Origin: Acidobacteriota bacterium
GTDB lineage: Bacteria > Actinomycetota > Acidimicrobiia > Acidimicrobiales > Ilumatobacteraceae
Reading direction: 5' to 3'
Length of the DNA: 32,448 nt
Assembly: GCA_018969685.1 (NCBI GenBank)
Contig: JAGWXX010000013.1
Span: forward strand, 1 to 32,448
The notes under the pieces were generated by a model that was not told the origin of the DNA, made no database searches, and saw nothing but the letters and a program-made list of their open reading frames with translations. A program made the translations under genes and the position numbers. This document shows positions 17,250 through 25,700 of the stretch, one piece after another (the stretch's first letter is position 1; every line of letters begins with the position of its first letter).

Positions 17250-18794
17250 TCAGACGGGCGCGTCGATCGGCCGTCGCGGCAGCACCTCGGGCGGCAGGGA
17301 GCGCGCGAGGTCGTCCAGCAGGTCGTCGCGCAGTGCGCGCCGTGCGGGGTCGTCCCACAGGTTGACCCGCTGCAGCGGGTCGTTCGCGAGGTCGTAGAGC
17401 TCGCCCTCGCCCCTGTGGTTCATCGTGCCGTCGAGCGCGGCGGTGCACGTCCACCCGTCGCGGTGGATCGTGCGCAGGCGGACGATCTTGCCGAAGAGCG
17501 CGCTGTCCCACTCGGTGAGCACGCGCTCGTGCCCCAGCTCGGCCGCCTCGGCGTCGTCGAGCGGCAGGCGCGGCGCCTCGGTGAACGGCGGCTGCGGCAG
17601 CCCGGCGATGTGCGCGAACGTGGATGCCAGCGAGACGAGGCCCACCGGGGCGGTGACGCGTGCGGGCACGGTGCCCGCCGACGGTGCGGGCGCCCACACG
17701 AGCGGCAGCCGCATCAGCGAGTCGACGTGGTACGGGCCCTTGAACAGCAGGCCGTGGTCGCCCTGGAACTCGCCGTGGTCGGTGGTGAAGAGGACGTCGA
17801 CGTCCTGCGACCAGCCACGGGCGTCGATCGCGCGCAGCACGCGGGCCAGTGCCTCGTCGATGAGCTCGTTCTCGACGTGCACGAGCGCGTTCACCTCGCG
17901 CACCTGGTCGGCGGTCAGCGTCGCGGGCACCCAGCGGGCGGGGGCCTCGTAGTTCGAGACGAACGTGCCGTCGTACCAGGCTCGCCAGTGGCGCAGCTTG
18001 CCGTCGAGGTTGCGCTCGCGCTCCGCGGGGTCGTCGATCCAGCCCTCCGGCAGGTCGAGGTCGCGCCACGCGACGCGGCCGAGCTCGGACTGCGGCGGAT
18101 CCCACGGGTGGTGCGGGTCGGGGAAGCTCATCCAGCAGAACCAGTCGCGGTCGGCGGGCAGCGAGTCGAGCCACGCGATCGTGCGGTCGGCTACCCACTC
18201 GGTGTGGTACCAGTCGCGCGGAATCGCATTGTGCTTCACCTGCGGGGCGCCGGTGTCGCCACCGCCCTCGGCGTTCACCTGCAGCTCGCGGTCGACGACC
18301 GGGTAGTAGCTGAACGCGTGCTCGGGATGGTGCTCGCGCAGCCACTGCGAGTAGTGGAGCGGCCCGGCCGCGCCGTGCGTGGCCAGCTCCATGTGCGAAA
18401 AGCCGCGGTGCGGCGGCGAGAGCTCCGTGCGCCGCTCCGAGCCGATCCGGCCCTCGGTGAAGCGCAGGAACGGGTCGAGCACCGGCTCGAAGTGGGCCTT
18501 GCCGATGAGGGCGGTGGCGTAGCCGGCGCCGTGCAGCACCGAGGCGATGCTCGGCGCACCGTCCGGCAGCGGCACGCCGTTCATCCAGACGCCGTGCGTC
18601 GAGACGTGCTGGCCGGTGATCATCGTGGCGCGGGACGGCATGCACACCACGTTCTGCGGGTGCGCGCGGTCGTACACCGTGCCCCGCGCAGCGAGCGCGT
18701 CGATGGCGGGCGTGCGCGCGATGCGGCCGCCGTTGCAGCCGAGCGCGTCGTAGCGCTGCTGGTCGGTCGTGACGAACAGGATCTTGCGCCCCAT
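17250..18794 (-). CDS. Sulfatase family hydrolase
   Basis: A 514-residue member of the alkaline phosphatase/sulfatase superfamily, which hydrolyses sulfate esters with a formylglycine residue. The metal-binding start ILFVTTDQQRYDALGCNG is followed by the sulfatase signature CMPSRATMITGQH at about residues 50-62, whose Cys would be converted to formylglycine. ALIGKAHFEP and HHPWDPPQSE come next, then a second metal block VLFTTDHGEFQGDHGLLFKGPYH, which places Asp-His at the active site. There is no signal peptide (starts MGRKILFVT), so it appears cytoplasmic. The substrate (aryl, choline or sugar sulfate) cannot be told. It is 2 bases downstream of the SRPBCC gene and last in the long minus-strand run. 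Confidence 0.88.
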   Translation of the reverse strand: MGRKILFVTTDQQRYDALGCNGGRIARTPAIDALAARGTVYDRAHPQNVVCMPSRATMITGQHVSTHGVWMNGVPLPDGAPSIASVLHGAGYATALIGKAHFEPVLDPFLRFTEGRIGSERRTELSPPHRGFSHMELATHGAAGPLHYSQWLREHHPEHAFSYYPVVDRELQVNAEGGGDTGAPQVKHNAIPRDWYHTEWVADRTIAWLDSLPADRDWFCWMSFPDPHHPWDPPQSELGRVAWRDLDLPEGWIDDPAERERNLDGKLRHWRAWYDGTFVSNYEAPARWVPATLTADQVREVNALVHVENELIDEALARVLRAIDARGWSQDVDVLFTTDHGEFQGDHGLLFKGPYHVDSLMRLPLVWAPAPSAGTVPARVTAPVGLVSLASTFAHIAGLPQPPFTEAPRLPLDDAEAAELGHERVLTEWDSALFGKIVRLRTIHRDGWTCTAALDGTMNHRGEGELYDLANDPLQRVNLWDDPARRALRDDLLDDLARSLPPEVLPRRPIDAPV

Positions 18795-18796
18795 GC

Positions 18797-19183
18797 CTAC
18801 CCCTCGTAGATCTCCTGCAGCCGCCGCAGCGCCTGCCCCGCCGCACCGCCGATCGGCAGTGCCAGCACCTCGGGCTCCATGTCGGTCGAGTACGACACCA
18901 GGCAGCGGTCCGGTCCGTCCTCGACCACGTCCACCGTCGCGAGGTGGAACGTGACGAGCGGGTTGTTCACGATGCGGTACTGGAAACGGCGGAGGTCGTG
19001 GTCGAGCGTGACGATGTCCTCCTCGAAGGTGATGCCGGACGGCAGCGTCACCCAGCGCTTGGCGCCCTCCACGCGCGTCGAGGCCACGGGGAACCACTCG
19101 TGCAGCCGCTCGGGCGCGCCGACCAGCTCCCAGACGTCGGCTGCGGATCGGCGGATGAACTGCGTGCGGCGCACCGATCCCAC
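18797..19183 (-). CDS. SRPBCC (polyketide cyclase/START-like) family protein
   Basis: A 128-residue single-domain protein with the helix-grip signature of the SRPBCC superfamily: RRTQFIRRSAADVWELVGAPERLHEWFP near the N-terminus, then alternating strands (RWVTLPSGITFEEDIVTLDHDLRRFQYRIV, VDVVEDGPDRCLVSYSTDMEP) and a C-terminal helix (GGAAGQALRRLQEIYEG). Such proteins bind lipid-like or aromatic ligands in a deep pocket; the ligand here is unknown. The GTG start is 7 bases after TAGGTT (19196-19191), which lies inside the 3' end of ung, so it and the sulfatase may be transcribed separately from the upstream run. It is 2 bases before the sulfatase. Confidence 0.75.
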   Translation of the reverse strand: MGSVRRTQFIRRSAADVWELVGAPERLHEWFPVASTRVEGAKRWVTLPSGITFEEDIVTLDHDLRRFQYRIVNNPLVTFHLATVDVVEDGPDRCLVSYSTDMEPEVLALPIGGAAGQALRRLQEIYEG

Positions 19184-19188
19184 GCCGC

Positions 19189-19866
19189 TCAACCTACCGA
19201 GCCGTCGTCGCCGGAGCCGCCCCAGGCGATCGTCCCGCGCCCGTGCGACCCGAGGAACGCGTCGATGCGAGAGAACGGCCGCGATCCGAGGAAGCCGTTC
19301 GACGCCGACAACGGCGAGGGGTGCGCCGACTCGACGACCAGGTGGTGCGCGGCGACGAGCGGCTTCTTCCGTCGCGCGGCGGCGCCCCACAGCACGAACG
19401 CCACGGGCTCGGGCCGTGCGGACACGAGGCGGATCACCGCATCGGTGAACGTCTCCCATCCCTGTCCCTGGTGCGAGGCGGCGGCTCCCGCGCGCACGGT
19501 GAGCGTCGCATTGAGCAGCAGCACGCCCTGCGCGGCCCAGTGCGCGAGGTTGCCGTGCCGCGGTACGGGCACGCCGAGGTCGTCGCGCAGCTCGGCGAAG
19601 ATGTTGCGCAGCGACGGCGGGATCGGCGTGCCGCGCCGCACGGAGAACGCGAGGCCGTGCGCCTGCCCGGGGCCGTGGTAGGGGTCCTGTCCGAGGATGA
19701 CCGCGCGCACCGAGGGCAGCGGCGTCAGGCGCAGCGCGGCGTAGGTGTCGGGCTCGGGGGGATAGACCTCGTGGCGGCGCCGCTCGTCGGCGACGAACTC
19801 CTGCAGCAGCGCGAAGTAGGGCTTCGCCATCTCGTCGCGCAGGGCGAGCATCCACTCGCTCGGCAC
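19189..19866 (-). CDS. ung: Uracil-DNA glycosylase (family 1)
   Basis: Removes uracil from DNA, starting base excision repair. The 225-residue protein holds the catalytic water-activating motif ILGQDPYHGPGQAHGLAFSV, LRNIFAELRDDLG, GVLLLNATLTVRAG, VFVLWGAAARRKKP and the DNA-intercalation loop ESAHPSPLSASNGFLGS with its conserved His. It is of normal length. The start is GTG; an internal ATG (MLALRDEM, at 19851) would also give a full domain. It begins 3 bases after the membrane acyltransferase stop, so it is probably carried in the mycofactocin-containing transcript, though the function is unrelated. Confidence 0.95.
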   Translation of the reverse strand: MPSEWMLALRDEMAKPYFALLQEFVADERRRHEVYPPEPDTYAALRLTPLPSVRAVILGQDPYHGPGQAHGLAFSVRRGTPIPPSLRNIFAELRDDLGVPVPRHGNLAHWAAQGVLLLNATLTVRAGAAASHQGQGWETFTDAVIRLVSARPEPVAFVLWGAAARRKKPLVAAHHLVVESAHPSPLSASNGFLGSRPFSRIDAFLGSHGRGTIAWGGSGDDGSVG

Positions 19867-19869
19867 GGA

Positions 19870-20946
19870 CTAGCCGCCGATCGTGCGGTACGCGCGCTCG
19901 ACCGGACCGGTGCCGTGCACGCGCGCCCACCACGCCGCCGTCGCGAGCGCGGGGACCAGGTACGCAGCCGAGAGCACGAGCGCGGCGGTCGCGCTCTCGC
20001 GCGGCACGACCGCCAGCCAGTCGACGAAGAAGTGGAAGAAGAACACGTGCCCGACGTACATCGACAGCGACATCCGCCCGGCGCGCGCCAGCGGCCCGTC
20101 GCGGCGGAGGGCCGCGGTGACGGCCAGGAGGGCCAACAGCGCCGTCGCGCCCGCCGACGCGGTGAACAGCACCCCGCGGTCGTAGGGGTCGGTCGAGAGC
20201 GCGGTGCGCACGAGCACGGCGGCGCCGCCGTCGCCGTCCGGCCGGACGAACGTGCGCAGCGTGACGACGGCGACGAGCACGGCGACCGCGGCGACCGCTG
20301 CCCGCCGCCGCCACGCGTCGATGGTGCCGAGGTGCCGGCCCACGAGGATGCCGAGGCAGAGGAACGCGAGCCACGGCAGCAGTGGATGGGTGTAGTCGAC
20401 GACGGTGCGCAGCAGCAGGTTGCGCGGGCCGTCCGGCTTCGGCGACAGCCACGCGGTGGAGTGGCCGTCGAGCTCGCGCCAGGTGCGCCACAGCTCGATC
20501 GCCGCCGCCGCCAGAGCGGCGAGTGCGCCGATCGCGACCACGCGCCGCGTCGACCAGCAGCAGATCAACGCTGCGACGACGAAGTAGGCGCCGTAGAAGA
20601 ACAGGATCGTGCCCGGCCACACCCAGTTCAGCACCGCACCGGCGCCGTAGAGCAGGAGTCCGCGCCGCAGCAGCACGATCCTCCGCCGTGCGAGGTCGGC
20701 GCGTCCCCACGCGAAGAGGCTCACGCCGATGCCCGCGACGAGCACGAACGTGGCGGCGAACCGCGTGGTCAACGGACCGGTCAGCGGATTGATGGTCCGC
20801 TCGAGCAGCGAGGGATCGACGGGTCGCCACGCGAGGCCCGGGTTCAGGTAGGCGTGGTAGTTCATCGCCACCACGCCGGCGATGGCAATGGCGCGCACCG
20901 CGTCGACGCCCGGCACGCGGCCCGGCGCAGCCGCAGTCACGACCAT
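19870..20946 (-). CDS. Multi-pass membrane protein, DUF418/acyltransferase-like
   Basis: A 358-residue integral membrane protein with about ten hydrophobic segments. The N-terminal motif VPGVDAVRAIAIAGVVAMNYHAYL resembles the (G)xDxxRGxAxxxM-xxxH start of the DUF418/DUF1624/heparan-glucosaminide acetyltransferase families, with the Asp, Arg and a His in place. Further on are RRGLLLYGAGAVLNWVWPGTILFFYGAYF and RAGRMSLSMYVGHVFFFHFF, which match the 'GRMSLTxY' block of those families. These proteins are thought to acylate sugars or lipids across the membrane. It starts with an ATG overlapping the preceding PLP gene by 10 bases (a GTG at 20940 is a close alternative). Linked to the glycosyltransferase MftF, a glycan or lipid substrate is plausible but unproven. 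Confidence 0.65.
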   Translation of the reverse strand: MVVTAAAPGRVPGVDAVRAIAIAGVVAMNYHAYLNPGLAWRPVDPSLLERTINPLTGPLTTRFAATFVLVAGIGVSLFAWGRADLARRRIVLLRRGLLLYGAGAVLNWVWPGTILFFYGAYFVVAALICCWSTRRVVAIGALAALAAAAIELWRTWRELDGHSTAWLSPKPDGPRNLLLRTVVDYTHPLLPWLAFLCLGILVGRHLGTIDAWRRRAAVAAVAVLVAVVTLRTFVRPDGDGGAAVLVRTALSTDPYDRGVLFTASAGATALLALLAVTAALRRDGPLARAGRMSLSMYVGHVFFFHFFVDWLAVVPRESATAALVLSAAYLVPALATAAWWARVHGTGPVERAYRTIGG

Positions 20947-21890
20947 TCGACGACGTCGGGGTGCGAGCGGGTGAGCGGCAGCTGTGCGTCGAGCAGGTCG
21001 CCCGGCTCGGGGCACGGTCCGCCGTCGGCGACGACGAGCATCGAGGTGTGCATGTGCGGGGGCTCGATCAGGGGGAGCCGGCGCCGTGCGAAGTGGAAGG
21101 GGCTCCGGCCGTCGCCGTCGGGAAATGCGCCGTGGCTCGTGCCGGCGCCCGCAAGCACGATCGTCGAGCCGTCGGGCACCTCCGAGAGCCGGTAGCCCGC
21201 ACGCCCCGACGCGCCGCGGTGCACGTCGAGCACGTCGGCCGCGAGGTGCAGCATCGACTTGTCGCCGAGCCACAGGCCGGTGCCCAGCCGCGTGCGGATC
21301 TCGCGCCGGGGGTGGTCGCGCCGCAGTGCCGCCGCAGACTCGGCCGACAGGTGGCTCACGTACAGCGGGAGGTCGCCATCGGTGCGCCCGATCCATGCCG
21401 ACACCTCGTCGGCGCGGGAGGCGTCGTCGCCGTCGAGCGGCAGGTGCAGCGACCACGCGACGGGTTCGAGTCCCGCGCCGGCAGCCGCTGCACGGAGGTC
21501 GTCGACGTCGCCGGGAGCCGCGCCGTAGCGCTGCATCGACGAGCGCAGCTTCACCGCGACGCGGCCGTGCCAGCCCGCCTCCGCCAGCACCTGCACGTGC
21601 CACGTCGAGCCGACGGTGAGGACGGCGTGGTCCGGCACGTCGGCGGCGGGAATGCCGGGTCCGAGCGGCGTGAGGACGTGGACGTCGTGCGTCGGCGGCA
21701 CGTGGCGCGCCTCGAACACCGATCCGACGGCGACGGTGCCCGACAGTCCGAGCGCGTGCGCGCACAGCAGGGGTATGCCGAAGCCGTATCCGTTGCCCTT
21801 CACGACGGGCACGAGTCCGGGGTGGGCGGCCGCCGTGCGCTCGATGTGGGCGAGCCAGGCGGCGCGGTCGACCTGCAGCCGCAGCGTCAT
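20937..21890 (-). CDS. Alanine-racemase-like PLP protein (fold type III)
   Basis: A 317-residue protein related to the N-terminal TIM barrel of alanine racemase. The PLP lysine lies in LVPVVKGNGYGFGIPLL (family: VVKANAYGHG) at about residue 30. Barrel blocks follow: VAVKLRSSMQRYGAAPG (family: K-x-x-T/S-x-MxRxG), LYVSHLSAESA, RTRLGTGLWLGD and GYRLSEVPDGSTIVLAGAGTSHGAF. It is shorter than a true Alr (about 370) and its last part (PPHMHTSMLVVADGG) replaces the usual SMDxxxVD block, so D-alanine synthesis is doubtful. ATGA overlap with the mftF stop implies coupled translation. Racemase, decarboxylase or a PLP carrier role are all open. The setting suggests an amino acid- or amine-related step linked to mycofactocin. 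Confidence 0.6.
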   Translation of the reverse strand: MTLRLQVDRAAWLAHIERTAAAHPGLVPVVKGNGYGFGIPLLCAHALGLSGTVAVGSVFEARHVPPTHDVHVLTPLGPGIPAADVPDHAVLTVGSTWHVQVLAEAGWHGRVAVKLRSSMQRYGAAPGDVDDLRAAAAGAGLEPVAWSLHLPLDGDDASRADEVSAWIGRTDGDLPLYVSHLSAESAAALRRDHPRREIRTRLGTGLWLGDKSMLHLAADVLDVHRGASGRAGYRLSEVPDGSTIVLAGAGTSHGAFPDGDGRSPFHFARRRLPLIEPPHMHTSMLVVADGGPCPEPGDLLDAQLPLTRSHPDVVEWS

Positions 21891-23326
21891 GCCGCCCCAC
21901 CGTACCGGCGGGTGCCGGCGACGGAGGGGGAGACTGGAACCGCGGGATCGACGGCCGTGGCGCGGCCGTCGCCGCCGGCTCCGTGCAGGTCGGGCAGGAA
22001 GGGTGCGGCCGTGCGGTGGGCGAGTGCGCCTGCGGCGATGCCGGCCGCGTGGCTCGCGTCGTCGAGCACCGACAGCGCGACGAACCGCGCGGGGTCGAGC
22101 CCCGGCTTCGTGCGCCACCAGTCGACGAGCGCGGGCAGCAGCGCCGCGGCTGCGAGCACCCCCCGCGCGCGCCGCGAGACGATCGCTGCGACGAGCAGCG
22201 CCGGCAGCCATGGTCTCGTCAGCGCGCGCGCGACGTGGCGCGCGGTGCGAGCCTGCGCGGCGGTCGCGAGGCGCAGCGACTCGCGGGGGACGCCGCGCTC
22301 GCCGAGCCGCCGCGAGAGGCGCACCGTCGCGGCGGCGAGGCCGGCGAGCAGCGCCACCGGCGTCCACGCGGCAGCGGCACACCACCATGCGGCTTCGCTG
22401 CGGGACATCCGGATGGGTGCGAGTCGGGATCGGTGCAGCAGCGCGAGCGGCGCGGTGGAGCGGCCGTCCCGAAAGCGCTGCGCGACGAAGGCGGGGACGT
22501 CGCTGCGCGGCTCGTGCCCGCACTCGACGTCGGGTGCGTAGCGGCAGCGCCATCCGGCGTCGCCGAGGCGCCAGACGAGGTCGACGTCCTCGCCCGCCTG
22601 CAGTGACGGGTCGAAGCCGCCGGCGTCGCGCACCTCCGCGGTCCGGCAGACGAGCAGGGCCGCCGGCACCCACGGCACGCGCGATGCCGGGCGGATGAGC
22701 CCGTCGTCGGGCCCGCGGTCGAGCGGCGAGCGGGCGCGCTCGTAGCGGGCGAGCGCTCCGTCGCGCGGCAGCGAGCGCACGCGCGGTGCCACCAGCACGG
22801 TGCGCGGATCGTCGAAGTGGCCGAGCAGCGAGGCGAGGTCGTCGGCGGTCGCGCGCACGTCGAGGTCGACGAACGCGACAAAGGGCGTCTCCACCTCGGC
22901 GAGCCCGGTGTTGCGCGCGGCGCCGGGCCCACCGCGCACCCCGCGCACGATCGTCCGGCACGCGATGTCGGGAAGGCGGTGGGGCGAGGCGTCGCTGATC
23001 ACGATCGTCGGGACGGGTGCGAGTGCGGCCACGAGCCGCGCCAGCCGCTGCGCGTCGCGCGCGTCGGCGACCCTCGCGGGGATGACCACGGTCGTCGCCC
23101 GCAGCCGGTCGGGGTCGGGTTCGACCAGCGGGTGGATCGCTCCGGCATCGACCAACCGGTCCACGAGCGGCGCGTCGGCCGGCAGGGGATCGAGTCCGTG
23201 CTCGAGTCGCTCGAGCGTGGCGAGGCCGGCGGCCGACGTGCGGAACACCCGCAGCGGCGATCCCGCCTCGAGCACGGTGCCGGTCCGGCGCCACGTCCGG
23301 TCGACGACCCAGCGCGGCCCGCGCAC
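21887..23326 (-). CDS. mftF: Mycofactocin glycosyltransferase MftF
   Basis: A family 2 glycosyltransferase that adds a beta-1,4-glucan chain to premycofactocin in mycobacteria. The 479-residue chain begins with a short PqqD-like beta-rich region (about 1-60, RTWRRTGTVLEAGSPLRVFR), then a GT-A core: TTVVIPARVADARDAQRLA, GGPGAARNTGLAEVETPFVAF, the metal-binding DLD in FVDLDVRAT, PWVPAALLVCR, and the SLQAGEDVDLVWRLGDAGWRCRY block. C-terminal hydrophobic segments follow (ALLAGLAAATVRL, LPALLVAAIVSR). The order and length match MftF of Mycobacterium. The GTG start comes 2 bases after the dedA stop. The 4-base overlap with the next gene shows co-translation. MftF is usually near mftABCDE; here two membrane genes separate it from mftC. 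Confidence 0.88.
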   Translation of the reverse strand: MRGPRWVVDRTWRRTGTVLEAGSPLRVFRTSAAGLATLERLEHGLDPLPADAPLVDRLVDAGAIHPLVEPDPDRLRATTVVIPARVADARDAQRLARLVAALAPVPTIVISDASPHRLPDIACRTIVRGVRGGPGAARNTGLAEVETPFVAFVDLDVRATADDLASLLGHFDDPRTVLVAPRVRSLPRDGALARYERARSPLDRGPDDGLIRPASRVPWVPAALLVCRTAEVRDAGGFDPSLQAGEDVDLVWRLGDAGWRCRYAPDVECGHEPRSDVPAFVAQRFRDGRSTAPLALLHRSRLAPIRMSRSEAAWWCAAAAWTPVALLAGLAAATVRLSRRLGERGVPRESLRLATAAQARTARHVARALTRPWLPALLVAAIVSRRARGVLAAAALLPALVDWWRTKPGLDPARFVALSVLDDASHAAGIAAGALAHRTAAPFLPDLHGAGGDGRATAVDPAVPVSPSVAGTRRYGGAA

Positions 23327-23328
23327 GT

Positions 23329-23955
23329 CTACTCGCCCGCCCGCCGCTTCAGCGCCCAGCGCACCGCCTCGATGACGACGGTGACGCTGACCGCGGTGCC
23401 GAACGCGACGCCGAATGCGAGCGTGTGGTTGTCCTGGAAGGTCCGTCCGCCGAGGTAGCCGAGCATCGCGGCGTAGGCGGCCCAGATCGCGGCGGCGACG
23501 GACGCCCACCTGACGAACCACCTGCGCGGCTGTCCGGTGATGCCGCACGCGAGCGTGAGGATGGTGCGGCCGCCCGGGATGAACCGCGCAGTGACGAGCA
23601 GCAGGCCGCCGCGCTCGTGGATCTGCCCGACGACCCTGTCGTACCGGGCGCGGCCCGACGCGGTCCGCGAAAACCGGCGCATGACCGGGCCGCTCGCGCG
23701 CGAGCCGATCTCGTAGGACAGGTTGTCGCCGCAGAACGCCCCGAGCGCGCCGCACGCGATGACGAGGGCGACGTTCAGCGATCCGTCGGCGGCCGATCCG
23801 CCGGCCGCCACGCCGCCGATGATGACGAGCGTCTCGCTCGGCACGATCGGAAGGATCGAGTCGAGCAGGGCGACGGTGAAGATGATCAGGTAGAACCAGG
23901 GCGACGACGAGAAGTCCTTCAACCAGTCGAAGAACTCGTTGACGCCGGGGGGCAT
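23329..23955 (-). CDS. dedA: DedA family membrane protein
   Basis: A 208-residue multi-pass protein of the DedA (SNARE-associated/VTT) family, which moves polyprenyl or other phospholipids across the membrane. Seen: PWFYLIIFTVALLDSILPIVPSETLVIIGGVAA near the start, IACGALGAFCGDNLSYEIGSRA (the family G-x-x-x-GD-x-x-x-Y-x-x-G motif), and then GGLLLVTARFIPGGRTILTLACGITGQPRRWFVRW, where the conserved FIPGGR loop is complete. It has about five to six membrane segments. It sits between plsY and mftF with 8- and 2-base gaps. Whether it acts on a mycofactocin- or glycan-linked lipid, or is only a housekeeping neighbour, cannot be decided from sequence. Confidence 0.9.
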   Translation of the reverse strand: MPPGVNEFFDWLKDFSSSPWFYLIIFTVALLDSILPIVPSETLVIIGGVAAGGSAADGSLNVALVIACGALGAFCGDNLSYEIGSRASGPVMRRFSRTASGRARYDRVVGQIHERGGLLLVTARFIPGGRTILTLACGITGQPRRWFVRWASVAAAIWAAYAAMLGYLGGRTFQDNHTLAFGVAFGTAVSVTVVIEAVRWALKRRAGE

Positions 23956-23963
23956 GGCGCGCG

Positions 23964-24590
23964 CTATGCGGCGTGCTCGGAGCGACCGCGCAGGCGGCGG
24001 ATGTTCGGCAGGTGCCGGACGATCACGAGCAGGGCGAGGCCGAGCACCGCGGCCAGTTCCCACCACTTGCCGTCGGGCACCGCGCGGGCCGCGACGACGT
24101 AGACGGGCACCCCGACGGTGATCACGAGCGACGCGACCGACGACTTGCCGGTGGCCTTGCGGATGACGAACCACGAGATGCACAGCACGAGGCTCGCGAG
24201 CGGATAGAGCACGTACATCGAGCCGCCGCCGGTCGCAACGCCCTTCCCGCCGCGGAACCCGCGGGTGGCGGGGAACGTGTGGCCGAGCACCGCCGCATAC
24301 CCGCACGCGAAGGCCATCACGGAGATGCGCCCGCCGTCGAGCGCGGCCGCGCTGACCCACCAGCCGAGCGCGGTGGCGAGCGAACCCTTCAGCACGTCGG
24401 CCGCGAACACGACCGCGCCGTAGCGCCAGCCGAGCAGGCGCACGACGTTGGACGTGCCGGGGTTGCCCGACCCCTCGGCGGTGACGTCGATGCCGCCGCG
24501 CTTGGCGACGATCAGTGCGCTGGGAAACGTGCCGAGCAGGTAGGACGCGACGAGCGCGCCCGCGACGAGTGCGAGGTCCACGCCGTCCAT
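23964..24590 (-). CDS. plsY: Acyl-phosphate:glycerol-3-phosphate acyltransferase PlsY
   Basis: Makes lysophosphatidate from acyl-phosphate and glycerol-3-phosphate, the first step of phospholipid synthesis. The 208-residue membrane protein has the three PlsY loops: SYLLGTFPSALIVAKRGGID, then SGNPGTSNVVRLLGW, then AVLGHTFPATRGFRGGKGVATGGG. All are near consensus, unlike the copy at 2095-2676, and five or so membrane helices are visible. It lies 6 bases after mftC and 8 before dedA, that is, within the mycofactocin operon rather than with other lipid genes. The ATG start is normal. A housekeeping role is the safe reading. Confidence 0.92.
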   Translation of the reverse strand: MDGVDLALVAGALVASYLLGTFPSALIVAKRGGIDVTAEGSGNPGTSNVVRLLGWRYGAVVFAADVLKGSLATALGWWVSAAALDGGRISVMAFACGYAAVLGHTFPATRGFRGGKGVATGGGSMYVLYPLASLVLCISWFVIRKATGKSSVASLVITVGVPVYVVAARAVPDGKWWELAAVLGLALLVIVRHLPNIRRLRGRSEHAA

Positions 24591-24596
24591 TGTGGT

Positions 24597-25700
24597 CTAC
24601 CGCGAGGCGGCGCGACGAGAGTGGTCGGGCGACGGGCGCGGCACGAGCGCAACGGGGGTCGCGAGCGCGGCCTCGCCGTGGCCGGTCACGCACTCGGGAT
24701 CGGGTCCGTCGAGCGGGATGCCGGTGAAGAACTTCGCCGCCATGCATCCGCCCTGGCAGGGCTCCCAGTTGCCGCACGACTCGCAGGCGCCCTTCGACTG
24801 CGGCTCCCGCAGCGACGCGAAGAGCGGACTGTCCCTCCACACCCGGGTGAAGCCGCCGTCGTCGAGCACCGATCCGGCCTTGAACGACTCGTGGATCACG
24901 AACGGGCACGCATAGACGTCGCCGACCGGGTCGATGAGGCAGACGACGCGCCCGGCCCCGCACATGTTGAGTCCGGGGAGCGGGTCGCCGAGCGCGTTGA
25001 GGTGGAAGAACGAGTCGCCGGTGAGCACCCGCTCGCCGCGCGCCAGCAGCCACTGGTACAGCTCGCGCTGCTGCGCCTGCGTCGGGTGCAGCTCGTGCCA
25101 CGAATCGGCGCCGCGGCCCGCGGGGCGCAGTCGCGTGACGCGCAGCTGGGCACCCATGCGGTCGGCGAGGGCGGCGAACCCGTCCAGCTGGGGGACGTTG
25201 TGGCGCGTGACGACCACGGAGATCTTGAACTCCCCGAAGCCCGCGTCGCGCAGGTTCGTCATGGCGGCCATCGCGGCCTCCCACGACCCCTCGCCGCGCA
25301 CCGCGTCGTTGGTTGCGGCGTCGATGCCGTCGAGGCTCACCTGGATGTCGAGGTAGCGCATCGCCGCGAGGCGCCGCGCGGCGACGGGGTCGATGAAGCG
25401 GCCGTTGGTCGAGAACTTGACGCCGATGCCGAGCCGCTCCGCGTGCTCGAGGATGGCGAAGAAGTCGGGCCGGATCATCGGCTCGCCGCCACCGATGTTG
25501 ACGTAGAACACCTGCAGGTCGTGCAGCTCGTCGAGGATGGCGAGCGCGCCGGCCGTGTCGAGTTCGCGCGGGTCGCGCCGGCCGCTCGACGAGAGGCAGT
25601 GCGTGCACTGCAGGTTGCACGCGTACGTGAGCTCCCACGTGAGGCAGATGGGGGCGTCGAGCCCCGACTTCAACTCGGCGACGAGGGGACTAGCCGACAT
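24597..25700 (-). CDS. mftC: Mycofactocin radical SAM maturase MftC
   Basis: Radical SAM enzyme that decarboxylates the C-terminal Tyr of MftA and then forms a ring between it and the preceding Val. The 367-residue protein has the [4Fe-4S] motif C28-x3-C32-x2-C35 in LTYACNLQCTHCLSSSG, the GGGEP motif in VNIGGGEPMIRPDFF, KFSTNGRFID and DIQVSLDGID. The C-terminal SPASM domain has NMCGAGRVVCLIDPVGDVYACPF and CESCGNWEPCQGGC cysteines for two more clusters. The start ATG overlaps mftB by 11 bases. The N-terminal lead (MSASPLVAELKSGLDAPICL) is standard for MftC. Its partner peptide and chaperone are directly upstream. Confidence 0.96.
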   Translation of the reverse strand: MSASPLVAELKSGLDAPICLTWELTYACNLQCTHCLSSSGRRDPRELDTAGALAILDELHDLQVFYVNIGGGEPMIRPDFFAILEHAERLGIGVKFSTNGRFIDPVAARRLAAMRYLDIQVSLDGIDAATNDAVRGEGSWEAAMAAMTNLRDAGFGEFKISVVVTRHNVPQLDGFAALADRMGAQLRVTRLRPAGRGADSWHELHPTQAQQRELYQWLLARGERVLTGDSFFHLNALGDPLPGLNMCGAGRVVCLIDPVGDVYACPFVIHESFKAGSVLDDGGFTRVWRDSPLFASLREPQSKGACESCGNWEPCQGGCMAAKFFTGIPLDGPDPECVTGHGEAALATPVALVPRPSPDHSRRAASR

